64,000 nucleotides of DNA from Hassallia sp050875635 (lineage in GTDB: Bacteria; Cyanobacteriota; Cyanobacteriia; Cyanobacteriales; Nostocaceae): the NCBI RefSeq assembly GCF_050875635.1, contig NZ_JBPAOH010000019.1, positions 1 through 64,000 of the forward strand, given 5' to 3'. Both the position numbers and the translations under genes were made by a program. Positions 36,913 to 45,525 of this stretch are shown here, piece by piece. The notes under the pieces are model-generated. The model was not told the origin of the DNA, ran no database searches, and worked only from the letters and a program-made list of their open reading frames with translations. Numbering within the stretch: position 1 is the first letter of the stretch; each line of letters starts with the position of its first letter.

Positions 36913-38124
36913 ATGCATAGCCCAATTAAAATTACTCCTACATCAAAATTGAAGCGAGAAGCAACAGAAATTGTCCAAAGATTACCTCTTTGTTTTCATG
37001 GTGCAAAAGTAATTTTAGGTAATAGTATTGAATCAGAAAGATTAGTGATACCTTTAGTACCTAGTGCTAGAGAAATGTTTGCGCCGCGTGGTGCATGTTT
37101 GCTATCTGAAACTGGTTCTTTGTGGGTGTCAGATACGGGACATCATCGCTTATTAGGATGGCGAAATTTACCCACCAGAGACAATCAACCTGCTGATTGG
37201 GTAATTGGACAACCTGACTTTAATCATGAGGGACAAAATGCTAAAACTACACCAGGAAGGGCAACTTTAAGTGTCCCAACAGGGATTTGTGCTTGTGGGG
37301 AAGGTTTAGCAGTAGCGGATGCTTGGAATCACCGCGTTTTAATTTGGAAAAAGTTACCGGAAGATAATAATGTTCCGGCAGATTTGGTGTTAGGTCAAGC
37401 TAATTTTAACGACAACAAACCGAATCGGGGAAAGCAAGAAGCCGCCGCAAATACTTTAAATTGGTGTTATGGTGTTTGCTATTATCAAGGGAGATTGTTT
37501 GTTGCTGATACGGGAAATCGTCGGGTTTTAATTTGGAATGAATTACCGTCAGAAAATGGTCAACCAGCGGATTTAGTGTTGGGACAACCAGACATGCGAT
37601 CGCGTAACGAAAATGGTGGCGCTAGTCCTTCAGCATCGAGTATGCGTTGGTGTCATGATATCACCATTTGGGGAGATAATTTAGTTGTCACTGATGCGGG
37701 TAATAACCGGGTGATGATTTGGCAAGGAATCCCAACAGAAAATAATACTCCTTGTGCGGTGGTGTTAGGACAAAAAAGCTTTGATTTAGTCGAAATAAAT
37801 CAGGGTGTTTATTTTCCTAGCGCTAGTAGTTTAAGTATGCCTTATGGTGTGGCAGCTAGTGGTGATTGGTTGTTAGTTGCGGATACTGCTAATTCTCGGT
37901 TGTTGGGATGGAAAAAGCCAGAATCAATTATATCTTTGCCAGGTGCTGTTGCGGATGCGATAGCTGGACAAATAGATTTTCAAAGTAAAGGTGAAAATCG
38001 CGATTTTGCATTGCCAAAGCGAGATAGTTTGAATTGGTGTTATGGAATAAAAGTATGTGGCAATATTGCGGTAATAGCTGATTCGGGAAATAATAGAGTT
38101 TTAATTTGGAAAATGGAAGTATAG
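36913..38124 (+). CDS. NHL-repeat beta-propeller protein
   Basis: The protein is 403 aa from ATG 36913 (TTG at 36910 is less likely). Six propeller blades are readable by the repeated pattern VADTGNRRVLIWNELP (blades near residues 75, 130, 195, 255, 320 and 385). It begins only 5 bp after the Rieske protein. Known in the extended hyp operon of Nostoc; thought to help hydrogenase small-subunit assembly, but unproven. No signal peptide. Confidence 0.85.
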   Translation: MHSPIKITPTSKLKREATEIVQRLPLCFHGAKVILGNSIESERLVIPLVPSAREMFAPRGACLLSETGSLWVSDTGHHRLLGWRNLPTRDNQPADWVIGQPDFNHEGQNAKTTPGRATLSVPTGICACGEGLAVADAWNHRVLIWKKLPEDNNVPADLVLGQANFNDNKPNRGKQEAAANTLNWCYGVCYYQGRLFVADTGNRRVLIWNELPSENGQPADLVLGQPDMRSRNENGGASPSASSMRWCHDITIWGDNLVVTDAGNNRVMIWQGIPTENNTPCAVVLGQKSFDLVEINQGVYFPSASSLSMPYGVAASGDWLLVADTANSRLLGWKKPESIISLPGAVADAIAGQIDFQSKGENRDFALPKRDSLNWCYGIKVCGNIAVIADSGNNRVLIWKMEV

Positions 38125-38152
38125 ATATTATCTCACGCAGAGGCGCAGAGGA

Positions 38153-38193
38153 GCCAGTGCGTTGCGCGGGTTCCCCGCGTTGTAGCAACTGGC
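38153..38193 (+). repeat. 41-bp double-stem element, copy 4, nested in another repeat
   Basis: Outer stem GCCAG/CTGGC, inner stem CGCGGG-TT-CCCCGCG. It lies inside a CGCAGAGGCGCAGAG repeat (38136-38151 and 38196-38208), splitting it. The intact form of that repeat is at 21583-21608. This shows that the element inserted. Confidence 0.8.
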
Positions 38194-38218
38194 GTCGCGC
38201 AGAGAAGAAAAAAGATTT

Positions 38219-40609
38219 ATGTCTATTGAGGAAATCAGAGTTTATGGTACTGTTCAAGGTGTAGGATTTCGCCCTACTGTGTATCGCTTGGCGAAAGCTT
38301 GCGGGTTACGCGGGGAAGTTTTTAATGACGGTCAAGGTGTGTTAATTCGGGTATCTGGTAGTGATGAATCTATAACAAAATTTATTCAAAGATTGCAGGA
38401 AGAATGTCCACCTTTAGCAAGAATTAATCAACTGACGCGAACTCGTTATCAGGGTGAATTTAGCTTTAATGATTTTGTCATTTCTACTAGTGTTAGTAAC
38501 GCTGTAAAAACAGCTATTACCCCTGATGCTGCTACTTGTCCGCAATGTCAATCAGACATTTTTAATCCTCTTAGCCGTTGGTATCGTTACCCCTTTACTA
38601 ACTGTACTCATTGCGGTCCGCGCCTAAGTATTATTCGCGCCATTCCTTACGACCGAAATAATACCAGCATGGCTGCTTTTGCCATGTGTCCAGAATGTGC
38701 AAAGCAATACAACGATGTCGAAAACCGTCGATTTCACGCCCAACCTATTGCTTGCTATATCTGCGGTCCCCAAGTGACTTTAGAACGTGCAGATAATAAG
38801 CCGATTACTGCTTTCATGTTCTCCATGCTGGATGATATTGATGCTGTTTGTACCTTGTTGCAAAAAGGTAAAATTGTGGCAATTAAGGGGTTAGGTGGTA
38901 TTCATCTTGCTTGCGATGCAACACAGGAAACAGCGGTGCAAAAATTGCGCGATCGCAAAAAACGTTACCATAAACCCTTTGCTTTAATGGCGCGAGACAT
39001 AACAGTAATTGAAGAATATTGCACCCCCAGCACCAAGGAAAAAGAATTATTAGAAAGTCCCGCCGCACCGATTGTTTTAATGCGAGAAAAGGGACTAGGG
39101 ACTGGGGACTGGGGACTAGAAAATAAAGAAATAAGGGGAGAACGCCAAATTGCGCTTTCCGTCGCACCTGGGCAAAATACTCTCGGTTTTATGCTACCTT
39201 ATACGCCCTTACATCATCTAATTCTCAAACGAATGAATCGCCCGATTGTTTTAACAAGTGGCAATATTTCTGATGAACCGCAATGTATTGATAATGAAGA
39301 AGCGCGGCAAAAGTTAGGCAAAATTGCAGATTATTTTCTCTTACATGATCGTGAGATTGTTAACCGGGTAGATGATTCGGTGATACGGGTTGTCGGTGAT
39401 AAAGTGCAAACAATTCGCCGCGCTAGAGGATACGCGCCAGCACCGATTAATTTACCACCAGGATTTAACAACGTTCCTCATATATTAGCAATGGGTAGCG
39501 AGTTAAAAAATACCTTTTGTCTATTGCGAAATGGACAAGCAATTCTCTCTCAGCATTTAGGAGATTTAGAAAACGCTGCTGCTTTTAACGCTTATCAAGA
39601 TACGCTAAATTTATACTTAAATTTATTTGAGCATAAACCAGAAATTATATCTCTAGATTTACATCCGGAATATCTTTCAACAAAATTAGGTAAAGAACTA
39701 GCAGACGCTAATCAAATAAAAGTTTATAACATCCAGCATCATCACGCCCATATTGCCGCTTGCATGGCAGAAAATAATATTCCTCTAGATAGTAACCCTG
39801 TTTTAGGAATCGCTTTAGATGGACTGGGCTATGGCGAAGATGGTACACTCTGGGGCGGAGAATTTTTGTTAGCAGATTATCGTCAATTTAAGCGACTGGC
39901 AACATTTAAACCAGTGGCAATGATTGGAGGCACACAAGCAATTTATCAGCCTTGGCGTAACACTTATGCCCACTTGATATCAACCGATACTTGGGATAAT
40001 TTAAAACAAAAATACGGTGAGTTAGAAATCTTACATTTTCTAGAAAATAAACCGCTGAAACTTCTCAATCAGCTAATCGAGAAACAGATAAACTCTCCCC
40101 AAGCTTCATCAGTCGGGCGTTTATTTGATGCAGTTGCTGCTGCTATCGGCATTTGTCGCGAAGAATGTAGCTATGAAGGACAAGCAGCGATCGCAATGGA
40201 AGCCTTAGTCGATATCCATAGCTTAAATAATCATGAAGAAACGCAAATATATCCTTTTAAACTTGACATTTTAGATAGTATTTATTGTATAGACCCATCT
40301 TCAATGTGGCAAGCCTTACTCCACGACTTGCAACAGCAGATTTCTCAACCTGTCATAGCTGCTAAATTTCACAAAAGTTTAGCTAACGCCATTGTAGAAA
40401 TGGTTAAATATCTCCGTGGAGAAAATGTAATAAATGAAGTCATTCTCACCGGAGGAGTTTTTCAAAATAGTATTTTATTGCAGCAAGTAACTAAACGCTT
40501 AGAAGCATTGGAAATAAATGTACTAACTCACAGTTTAGTACCCTCAAACGATGGCGGTTTATCATTAGGGCAAGCTGTTATTGCAGCCGCTAAATTAATA
40601 AATCCATAA
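38219..40609 (+). CDS. hypF: HypF, carbamoyl transferase for [NiFe] hydrogenase maturation
   Basis: The protein is 796 aa. Domains in order: acylphosphatase (VYGTVQGVGFRPTVYRLA, about 8-25), two zinc fingers (CPQCQSDI with CTHCGPR; CPECAKQY with CYICGP), YrdC-like (about 200-400), and Kae1-like with HHHAHIAACMAEN (about 505) and LTGGVFQNSILL. It makes the thiocarbamate on HypE from carbamoyl phosphate, for the cyanide ligands. Oddity: 39090-39125 is an in-frame stretch of GGGGACTAGG repeats encoding GLGTGDWGLENKE inside the YrdC-like region. Confidence 0.95.
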   Translation: MSIEEIRVYGTVQGVGFRPTVYRLAKACGLRGEVFNDGQGVLIRVSGSDESITKFIQRLQEECPPLARINQLTRTRYQGEFSFNDFVISTSVSNAVKTAITPDAATCPQCQSDIFNPLSRWYRYPFTNCTHCGPRLSIIRAIPYDRNNTSMAAFAMCPECAKQYNDVENRRFHAQPIACYICGPQVTLERADNKPITAFMFSMLDDIDAVCTLLQKGKIVAIKGLGGIHLACDATQETAVQKLRDRKKRYHKPFALMARDITVIEEYCTPSTKEKELLESPAAPIVLMREKGLGTGDWGLENKEIRGERQIALSVAPGQNTLGFMLPYTPLHHLILKRMNRPIVLTSGNISDEPQCIDNEEARQKLGKIADYFLLHDREIVNRVDDSVIRVVGDKVQTIRRARGYAPAPINLPPGFNNVPHILAMGSELKNTFCLLRNGQAILSQHLGDLENAAAFNAYQDTLNLYLNLFEHKPEIISLDLHPEYLSTKLGKELADANQIKVYNIQHHHAHIAACMAENNIPLDSNPVLGIALDGLGYGEDGTLWGGEFLLADYRQFKRLATFKPVAMIGGTQAIYQPWRNTYAHLISTDTWDNLKQKYGELEILHFLENKPLKLLNQLIEKQINSPQASSVGRLFDAVAAAIGICREECSYEGQAAIAMEALVDIHSLNNHEETQIYPFKLDILDSIYCIDPSSMWQALLHDLQQQISQPVIAAKFHKSLANAIVEMVKYLRGENVINEVILTGGVFQNSILLQQVTKRLEALEINVLTHSLVPSNDGGLSLGQAVIAAAKLINP

Positions 40610-40712
40610 GTCATATTTTAAATACTCTCTCTTTTCTTCCTCTGTTCTCTCTGTGCCTCTGCGGTAGCCTGGGGCAAGCCGCTTGCGCGTCTACGTTTAA
40701 GGAAAATCAAAA

Positions 40713-40964
40713 ATGTGTTTAGGAATTCCCGGTCAAATAATAGAAATAACCGACATAAATCAAAAACTAGCCCTTGTTAGCGTCGGTGGTGTAAAACGTC
40801 AAGTTAATATTGCTTGCATCGTTAACGAACAGCATCCTGCCGAATCTTGTGTTGGAGATTGGGTATTGGTTCATGTTGGCTTTGCTATGAATCGAATTAA
40901 TGAAAAAGAAGCGGCGGAAACATTAAAGTTATTGGAAGAGTTAGCAGAAGTGATGGGTCAATAA
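40713..40964 (+). CDS. hypC: HypC, hydrogenase maturation chaperone
   Basis: The protein is 83 aa. It begins MCLGIPGQI, with the essential Cys2 that carries the Fe(CN)2CO unit together with HypD and hands it to pre-HupL. WVLVHVGFAMNRINEKEAAETL is the family end pattern. Confidence 0.95.
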   Translation: MCLGIPGQIIEITDINQKLALVSVGGVKRQVNIACIVNEQHPAESCVGDWVLVHVGFAMNRINEKEAAETLKLLEELAEVMGQ

Positions 40965-41016
40965 CAAGCGCTAAAGCGCTTACTACGAGTAAATTAATCT
41001 AAAATACAAAGTTAAT

Positions 41017-42198
41017 ATGAAATACGTTGATGAATTTCGCGAACCACAAAAAGCTGAAGCATTACTTCAGGAAATTGAAAGATTATGTCAAATATTAGGA
41101 AAGCCTATCAAATTAATGGAAGTATGCGGCGGTCATACCCATTCTATTTTTAAGTATGGCATTGAAGAAGTTTTGCCGGACACAATAGAATTAATTCACG
41201 GTCCGGGTTGTCCGGTATGTGTGATGCCAAAAGGGAGATTAGATGATGCGATCGCTATCTCCCAACATCCCAACGTCATTTTCACCACCTTTGGCGATGC
41301 GATGCGGGTTCCCGGTTCCACAACCAGCTTACTCCAAGCCAAGGCACAAGGCGCAGATATCCGCATGGTTTACTCTCCCCTAGATAGCCTGCAAATTGCT
41401 AAAGAAAACCCCGACAAAGAAATCGTCTTTTTCGCCCTTGGGTTTGAAACAACTGCCCCCAGCACTGCTTTTACCATCCTGCAAGCAGCATCCGCAAAAA
41501 TTCACAACTTCAGCATGTTTTCTAATCACGTCCTCGTGATTCCCGCATTGGAAGCACTGCTAGATAATCCCGATTTACAACTCGATGGATTTATCGGTCC
41601 CGGTCATGTCAGCATGGTAATTGGCACAGACCCTTATCAATTTATTTCCCAACAGTATCATAAACCAATTGTTGTCTCCGGATTTGAACCTTTAGATATT
41701 TTTCAATCAATTTGGATGCTATTGCAGCAGCTAGTTGAAAATCGTTGTGAAGTTGAAAATCAATATAACCGAATCGTTGAAACACAGGGAAATATTGTTG
41801 CGATAGAAGCTATCAAAGAAGTTTTTACAGTACGAGAAAACTTTGATTGGCGCGGCTTGGGTGACATTCCCAACTCTGGCTTAAAAATTCGTCCAAAATA
41901 TGGTCAATTTGATGCCGAACTTAAATTTACCATCCCTAACCTCAAAGTTGCTGACCATAAAGCTTGTAAATGTGGAGAAATTCTCAAAGGAGTATTGAAG
42001 CCTTGGGAATGCAAAGTATTTGGTACAGCTTGCACCCCAGAAACACCGATTGGAACTTGCATGGTTTCTTCTGAAGGTGCTTGTGCAGCTTATTACAAAT
42101 ATGGTCGCCTTTCTAAAGTTGCTAAGAAAAATATACCAGAAAAATCACAGGTAACAATATCTCAAAAACCTCTCCCCGCTTGCGGTAATTCTCGATAA
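41017..42198 (+). CDS. hypD: HypD, Fe(CN)2CO assembly scaffold
   Basis: The protein is 393 aa. Motifs: MEVCGGHTHSIFKYGIE, IHGPGCPVCVMPKG (active Cys), GFETTAPSTAF, SGFEPLDIFQSI, and a C-terminal [4Fe-4S] site with CKCGEILKG, WECKVFGTAC and CMVSSEGACAAYYKYG. It builds the iron ligands with HypC and HypE. The last 20 residues are unconserved. Confidence 0.95.
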   Translation: MKYVDEFREPQKAEALLQEIERLCQILGKPIKLMEVCGGHTHSIFKYGIEEVLPDTIELIHGPGCPVCVMPKGRLDDAIAISQHPNVIFTTFGDAMRVPGSTTSLLQAKAQGADIRMVYSPLDSLQIAKENPDKEIVFFALGFETTAPSTAFTILQAASAKIHNFSMFSNHVLVIPALEALLDNPDLQLDGFIGPGHVSMVIGTDPYQFISQQYHKPIVVSGFEPLDIFQSIWMLLQQLVENRCEVENQYNRIVETQGNIVAIEAIKEVFTVRENFDWRGLGDIPNSGLKIRPKYGQFDAELKFTIPNLKVADHKACKCGEILKGVLKPWECKVFGTACTPETPIGTCMVSSEGACAAYYKYGRLSKVAKKNIPEKSQVTISQKPLPACGNSR

Positions 42199-42210
42199 AA
42201 AGGAGATTAT

Positions 42211-42426
42211 ATGCCATTTATCACAGTTCAAATTGCTAAAGGTCATTCTATTGAAAAAAAGCGCGAATTAGTTAAAGCCCTCACTGATACACTCGTTGCT
42301 ACTTTGGGTTCTAAGCCTGAGTGGATTACAATTCATATTGATGAATTTGAAAGGGAAAATTGGGCGGTAGGGGGTCAATTACATTCTGATAAGCATAGCG
42401 GCAGACATACAGAGAAAGGCGTATAA
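42211..42426 (+). CDS. 4-oxalocrotonate tautomerase-like protein
   Basis: The protein is 71 aa. It starts MPFITVQIAKGHSIEKKREL, giving the catalytic N-terminal Pro after Met removal, and holds WITIHIDEFERENWAVGG. Small tautomerase fold (hexamer of 60-70 aa chains). Good SD AAAGGAG 42199-42205. It lies between hypD and hypE, 12 bp after hypD. A role in hydrogenase maturation is unknown; substrate unknown. Confidence 0.85.
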   Translation: MPFITVQIAKGHSIEKKRELVKALTDTLVATLGSKPEWITIHIDEFERENWAVGGQLHSDKHSGRHTEKGV

Positions 42427-42447
42427 ACTTGTTTAGAGTCTTAAGTT

Positions 42448-42500
42448 TATCGTAGTAAGCGCTTTAGCGCTGAAGAAAGCGCTTCAGCGCTTACTACAAA
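42448..42500. repeat. AGCGCTTTAGCGCT cruciform-like palindromes
   Basis: GTAGTAAGCGCTTTAGCGCT and, 6 bases on, AGCGCTTCAGCGCTTACTAC, fully complementary as a larger hairpin. Related copies at 40968-40987 and 53297-53322. Confidence 0.7.
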
Positions 42501-42517
42501 CTCAATAATATTTTAAT

Positions 42518-43609
42518 ATGAAACTTTCCCCCAATAACTCAGCACAAAATCCCCTATTTCAAAAAGTCCCTCGCCGAGGTAAACTGCGAGATACTCATAT
42601 TACTCTCGCGCATGGTAGCGGTGGTAAAGCTATGCGCGATTTAATTGATGATATCTTTATTAGTAATTTTGATAATCCAATTCTCTCGCAATTAGAAGAC
42701 CAAGCAAGTTTTAATTTAGCAAGTTTCACGCAACACGGAGATAGACTCGCTTTCACCACCGATTCTTATGTTGTAGATCCTTTATTTTTTCCTGGCGGTG
42801 ATATAGGAGAATTAGCAATTTATGGTACTGTTAATGATTTAGCGGTGAGTGGTGCTAAACCTTTATATCTCACCTGTAGTGTTATTTTAGAAGAAGGATT
42901 ACCTGTAGAAACATTGCGGTGTGTCGCTACAAGCATGAAAATAGCCGCACAGAAAACTGGCATACAAATTGTGACAGGTGACACGAAAGTGGTGCAGCGC
43001 GGTGCTGTAGATAAGTTGTTTATTAATACTGCTGGTATTGGCGTTATCCCAGCACAAGTTGCGATTTCGGCACACAATATTCAACCGGGAGATGCGATAA
43101 TTATTAATGGTGAATTGGGCAATCATGGCGCTGCTATTTTAATTGCCCGTGGAGAATTGGCATTAGATACTGATATTGAAAGTGACTGTCAGCCATTGCA
43201 TAATTTAGTTGAAACTATCCTTAATGTTTGTCCCGGAGTTCATGCAATGCGGGATGCAACACGCGGCGGTTTAGCTACAGTATTAAATGAATTTGCTGTT
43301 AGTTCAAATGTAGGAATTCGCCTGGATGAAAAGTCTATCCCAGTGCGTGAAGAAGTAAAAGGTGTGTGCGAAATTTTAGGTTTAGATCCGTTGTATTTGG
43401 CGAATGAAGGTAAGTTAGTTGTAGTGGTGAGAGGTGATAATGCTGACACTGTTTTATCAGCTATGAAGTCTCACCCAGCCGGAAAAGATGCTTGTATCAT
43501 CGGTGAAGTTATTTCCTCGCCTTTGGGAATTGTATTATTAAACACTATTTTCGGTGCTGAACGCATTGTTGATATGCTTGTGGGCGATCAGCTACCACGA
43601 ATTTGTTAA
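42518..43609 (+). CDS. hypE: HypE, thiocyanate-forming dehydratase
   Basis: The protein is 363 aa of the PurM-like ATP-binding family: LAHGSGGKAMRDLIDDIF, DLAVSGAKPLYL, VTGDTKVVQRGAVDKLF, and MRDATRGGLATVLNE. It ends GDQLPRIC, the C-terminal Cys that receives the carbamoyl group from HypF and is dehydrated to a thiocyanate. The key residue is present. Confidence 0.95.
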   Translation: MKLSPNNSAQNPLFQKVPRRGKLRDTHITLAHGSGGKAMRDLIDDIFISNFDNPILSQLEDQASFNLASFTQHGDRLAFTTDSYVVDPLFFPGGDIGELAIYGTVNDLAVSGAKPLYLTCSVILEEGLPVETLRCVATSMKIAAQKTGIQIVTGDTKVVQRGAVDKLFINTAGIGVIPAQVAISAHNIQPGDAIIINGELGNHGAAILIARGELALDTDIESDCQPLHNLVETILNVCPGVHAMRDATRGGLATVLNEFAVSSNVGIRLDEKSIPVREEVKGVCEILGLDPLYLANEGKLVVVVRGDNADTVLSAMKSHPAGKDACIIGEVISSPLGIVLLNTIFGAERIVDMLVGDQLPRIC

Positions 43610-43865
43610 GTTATGATGATGATTTCATATAATTTATTAAGTTTTTATATAGATATTTGTAGTCAATCGGACTTTTTCATCAAAAGGCTATTGATAGGAT
43701 TTGTGAAAGATAAGCAATCAAAAGTTAGTTTTTCGGTGAATTAAGTAATTTTTTTATTAATTATACAAGTTTAATGTATAATCCCGTACCTAATTTTTTT
43801 GGTGCGTTACACTGCGTTAACGCACCCTACATCTGATTTTAAAAAAGAGCGATCGCTTGAGTTTT

Positions 43866-44207
43866 ATGCACGAAATAGGAATTACTCAAAATGTCGTAGC
43901 AATTGTAGCTGAATACGCCAATGGTGCAAAAGTGCGACGAGTATTATTAGAAATTGGCAAGCTTTCAGCTATTATGCCTGATGCCGTATCTTTTTGTTTT
44001 GATGTTTGTTCTCAAAATACAGTTTTAGAAGGGGCAATATTAGAAATATTGCAAATTCCCGGTTTGGCAATATGTCGTCAATGTGGTGCAGAAATTCCTT
44101 TAGAAAAGCCCTTTGGTGTCTGTAATTGTGGAAGTAAGCAACTAGATTTAATAGCTGGCGAAGAATTAAAAATTAAGGAAATAGAGGTAGATGAAGTATG
44201 TGTGTAA
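43866..44207 (+). CDS. hypA: HypA, nickel-insertion zinc protein
   Basis: The protein is 113 aa from ATG 43866, chosen because HypA must start MHE with the nickel-binding His2; the open frame upstream has only three extra codons. MHEIGITQNVVAIV, then the zinc site CRQCGAEIPL and CNCGS. A gap of 256 bp after hypE (43610-43865) has a GGTGCGTTAC/GTTAACGCACC hairpin (43801-43827), so hypAB may be a separate transcript. Confidence 0.95.
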   Translation: MHEIGITQNVVAIVAEYANGAKVRRVLLEIGKLSAIMPDAVSFCFDVCSQNTVLEGAILEILQIPGLAICRQCGAEIPLEKPFGVCNCGSKQLDLIAGEELKIKEIEVDEVCV

Positions 44208-45118
44208 CTTGCGGCTGTTCTGATGATGCTGAAGCTAAAGTTTCTAATTTGCAAACGGGTACAGTAATGACAATTCAGCCTGAAAGTGAAACTCACCACC
44301 ATCATACTCATGTGTTACCTGATGGTAAGGTAATTACTCATTCTCACAGTCACGAACCTGTTACTGAAACCCATCACTATCATACTCATGTGTTACCTGA
44401 TGGCGTTACGCATTCTCACAGTCACGATATTAATGAAGTATCTCAAATTCATGCCAAAATACATGGCAGAACTATATCATTAGAACATGAAATTTTAGGA
44501 AAAAATAATTTGATAGCTGCCCAAAATCGCGGCTGGTTTAAAGGCAGAAATATTCTGGCATTAAATTTAGTCAGTTCTCCGGGTTCGGGAAAAACAACTC
44601 TCTTAACTCGCACAATCAATGATTTAAAACAGCAGTTATCTCTTAGTGTAATTGAAGGCGATCAAGAAACTACTAATGATGCGGAAAAAATCAAAGATAC
44701 AGGCTGCAAAGTTGTCCAAGTAAATACGGGTAGCGGCTGTCATTTGGATGCAGCAATGGTAGAACAAGGTTTGCAACAACTCAATCCACCTTTGGACTCG
44801 GTAGTGATGATTGAAAATGTTGGCAATCTTGTTTGTCCGGCTTTATTTGATTTGGGAGAACAGGCAAAAGTTGTAATATTATCGGTGACAGAAGGAGAAG
44901 ATAAACCGATAAAATATCCCTATATGTTCCGCGCTAGTGAGATAATGATTTTAACAAAAATTGATTTGCTGCCTTATGTGAAGTTTGATGTGCAACGCTG
45001 CATAGAATACGCCAAGCAAGTCAATCCGCAAATTCAGATTTTTCAAGTTTCGGCGCAGACTGGAATTGGTTTAGATAATTGGTATGAGTGGCTATCCAAA
45101 AAAGCTATTAGCCATTAG
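44198..45118 (+). CDS. hypB: HypB, nickel GTPase with duplicated His-rich region
   Basis: The protein is 306 aa. N-terminal CVTCGCSDD; a His-rich segment of about residues 30-78, which is a tandem duplication of the unit ETHHxHTHVLPDG..THSHSH; then the SIMIBI-class GTPase with the P-loop SSPGSGKTTLL, EGDQETTNDAEKI, VNTGSGCHLDAAMV with metal-site Cys/His, and ILTKIDLLP. It stores nickel and loads it into HupL with HypA. ATG overlaps the hypA end by 10 bp. Confidence 0.95.
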   Translation: MCVTCGCSDDAEAKVSNLQTGTVMTIQPESETHHHHTHVLPDGKVITHSHSHEPVTETHHYHTHVLPDGVTHSHSHDINEVSQIHAKIHGRTISLEHEILGKNNLIAAQNRGWFKGRNILALNLVSSPGSGKTTLLTRTINDLKQQLSLSVIEGDQETTNDAEKIKDTGCKVVQVNTGSGCHLDAAMVEQGLQQLNPPLDSVVMIENVGNLVCPALFDLGEQAKVVILSVTEGEDKPIKYPYMFRASEIMILTKIDLLPYVKFDVQRCIEYAKQVNPQIQIFQVSAQTGIGLDNWYEWLSKKAISH

Positions 45119-45153
45119 CTATTAGTTTACAACCAACAGCTAACAGCGTTGTC

Positions 45154-45525
45154 TCAAAGCCAATCTCGATAAGCTGAGATTTCGTTGACGCTAATTTCAA
45201 ACGCACCCCCTTTACCAAATGGGGGATAAACGCGGATGTTAGCGTTACTAGAAAATCGCTCAAGTCGATTGCCAAATTGAGGGATGTTACTGACTATATG
45301 CCAGTAAGATACTATGTCAGGACTGTCAATTACCAAGGTCAAACTATCGGCATTTGTGGTGATGTACCAGTGACAATTAGATAGTAATGTTCGGGTAATG
45401 CGATCGCACGCTTGATAAAAGCATCTGCCAGTAGATTGTTCTAACTCTTGATGCAGCATTTTATCAAGTTTTGTCACCTCTGTTGGTGGTAAATCATCCG
45501 CAGGCAGTGAAGATGGTTTACACAT
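45154..45525 (-). CDS. Small conserved protein, paralog of 28473-28841
   Basis: The protein is 123 aa. Pattern: LEQSTGRCFYQACDRITRTL, HWYITTNADSLTLVIDSPD, and the end FEISVNEISAYRDWL, matched in the copy at 28473. Its start overlaps the end of the LLM oxidoreductase gene by 8 bp (TATGTGTAA), so translation is coupled. Family not recognised. The repeated pairing with flavoenzymes suggests an accessory role. Confidence 0.75.
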   Translation of the reverse strand: MCKPSSLPADDLPPTEVTKLDKMLHQELEQSTGRCFYQACDRITRTLLSNCHWYITTNADSLTLVIDSPDIVSYWHIVSNIPQFGNRLERFSSNANIRVYPPFGKGGAFEISVNEISAYRDWL

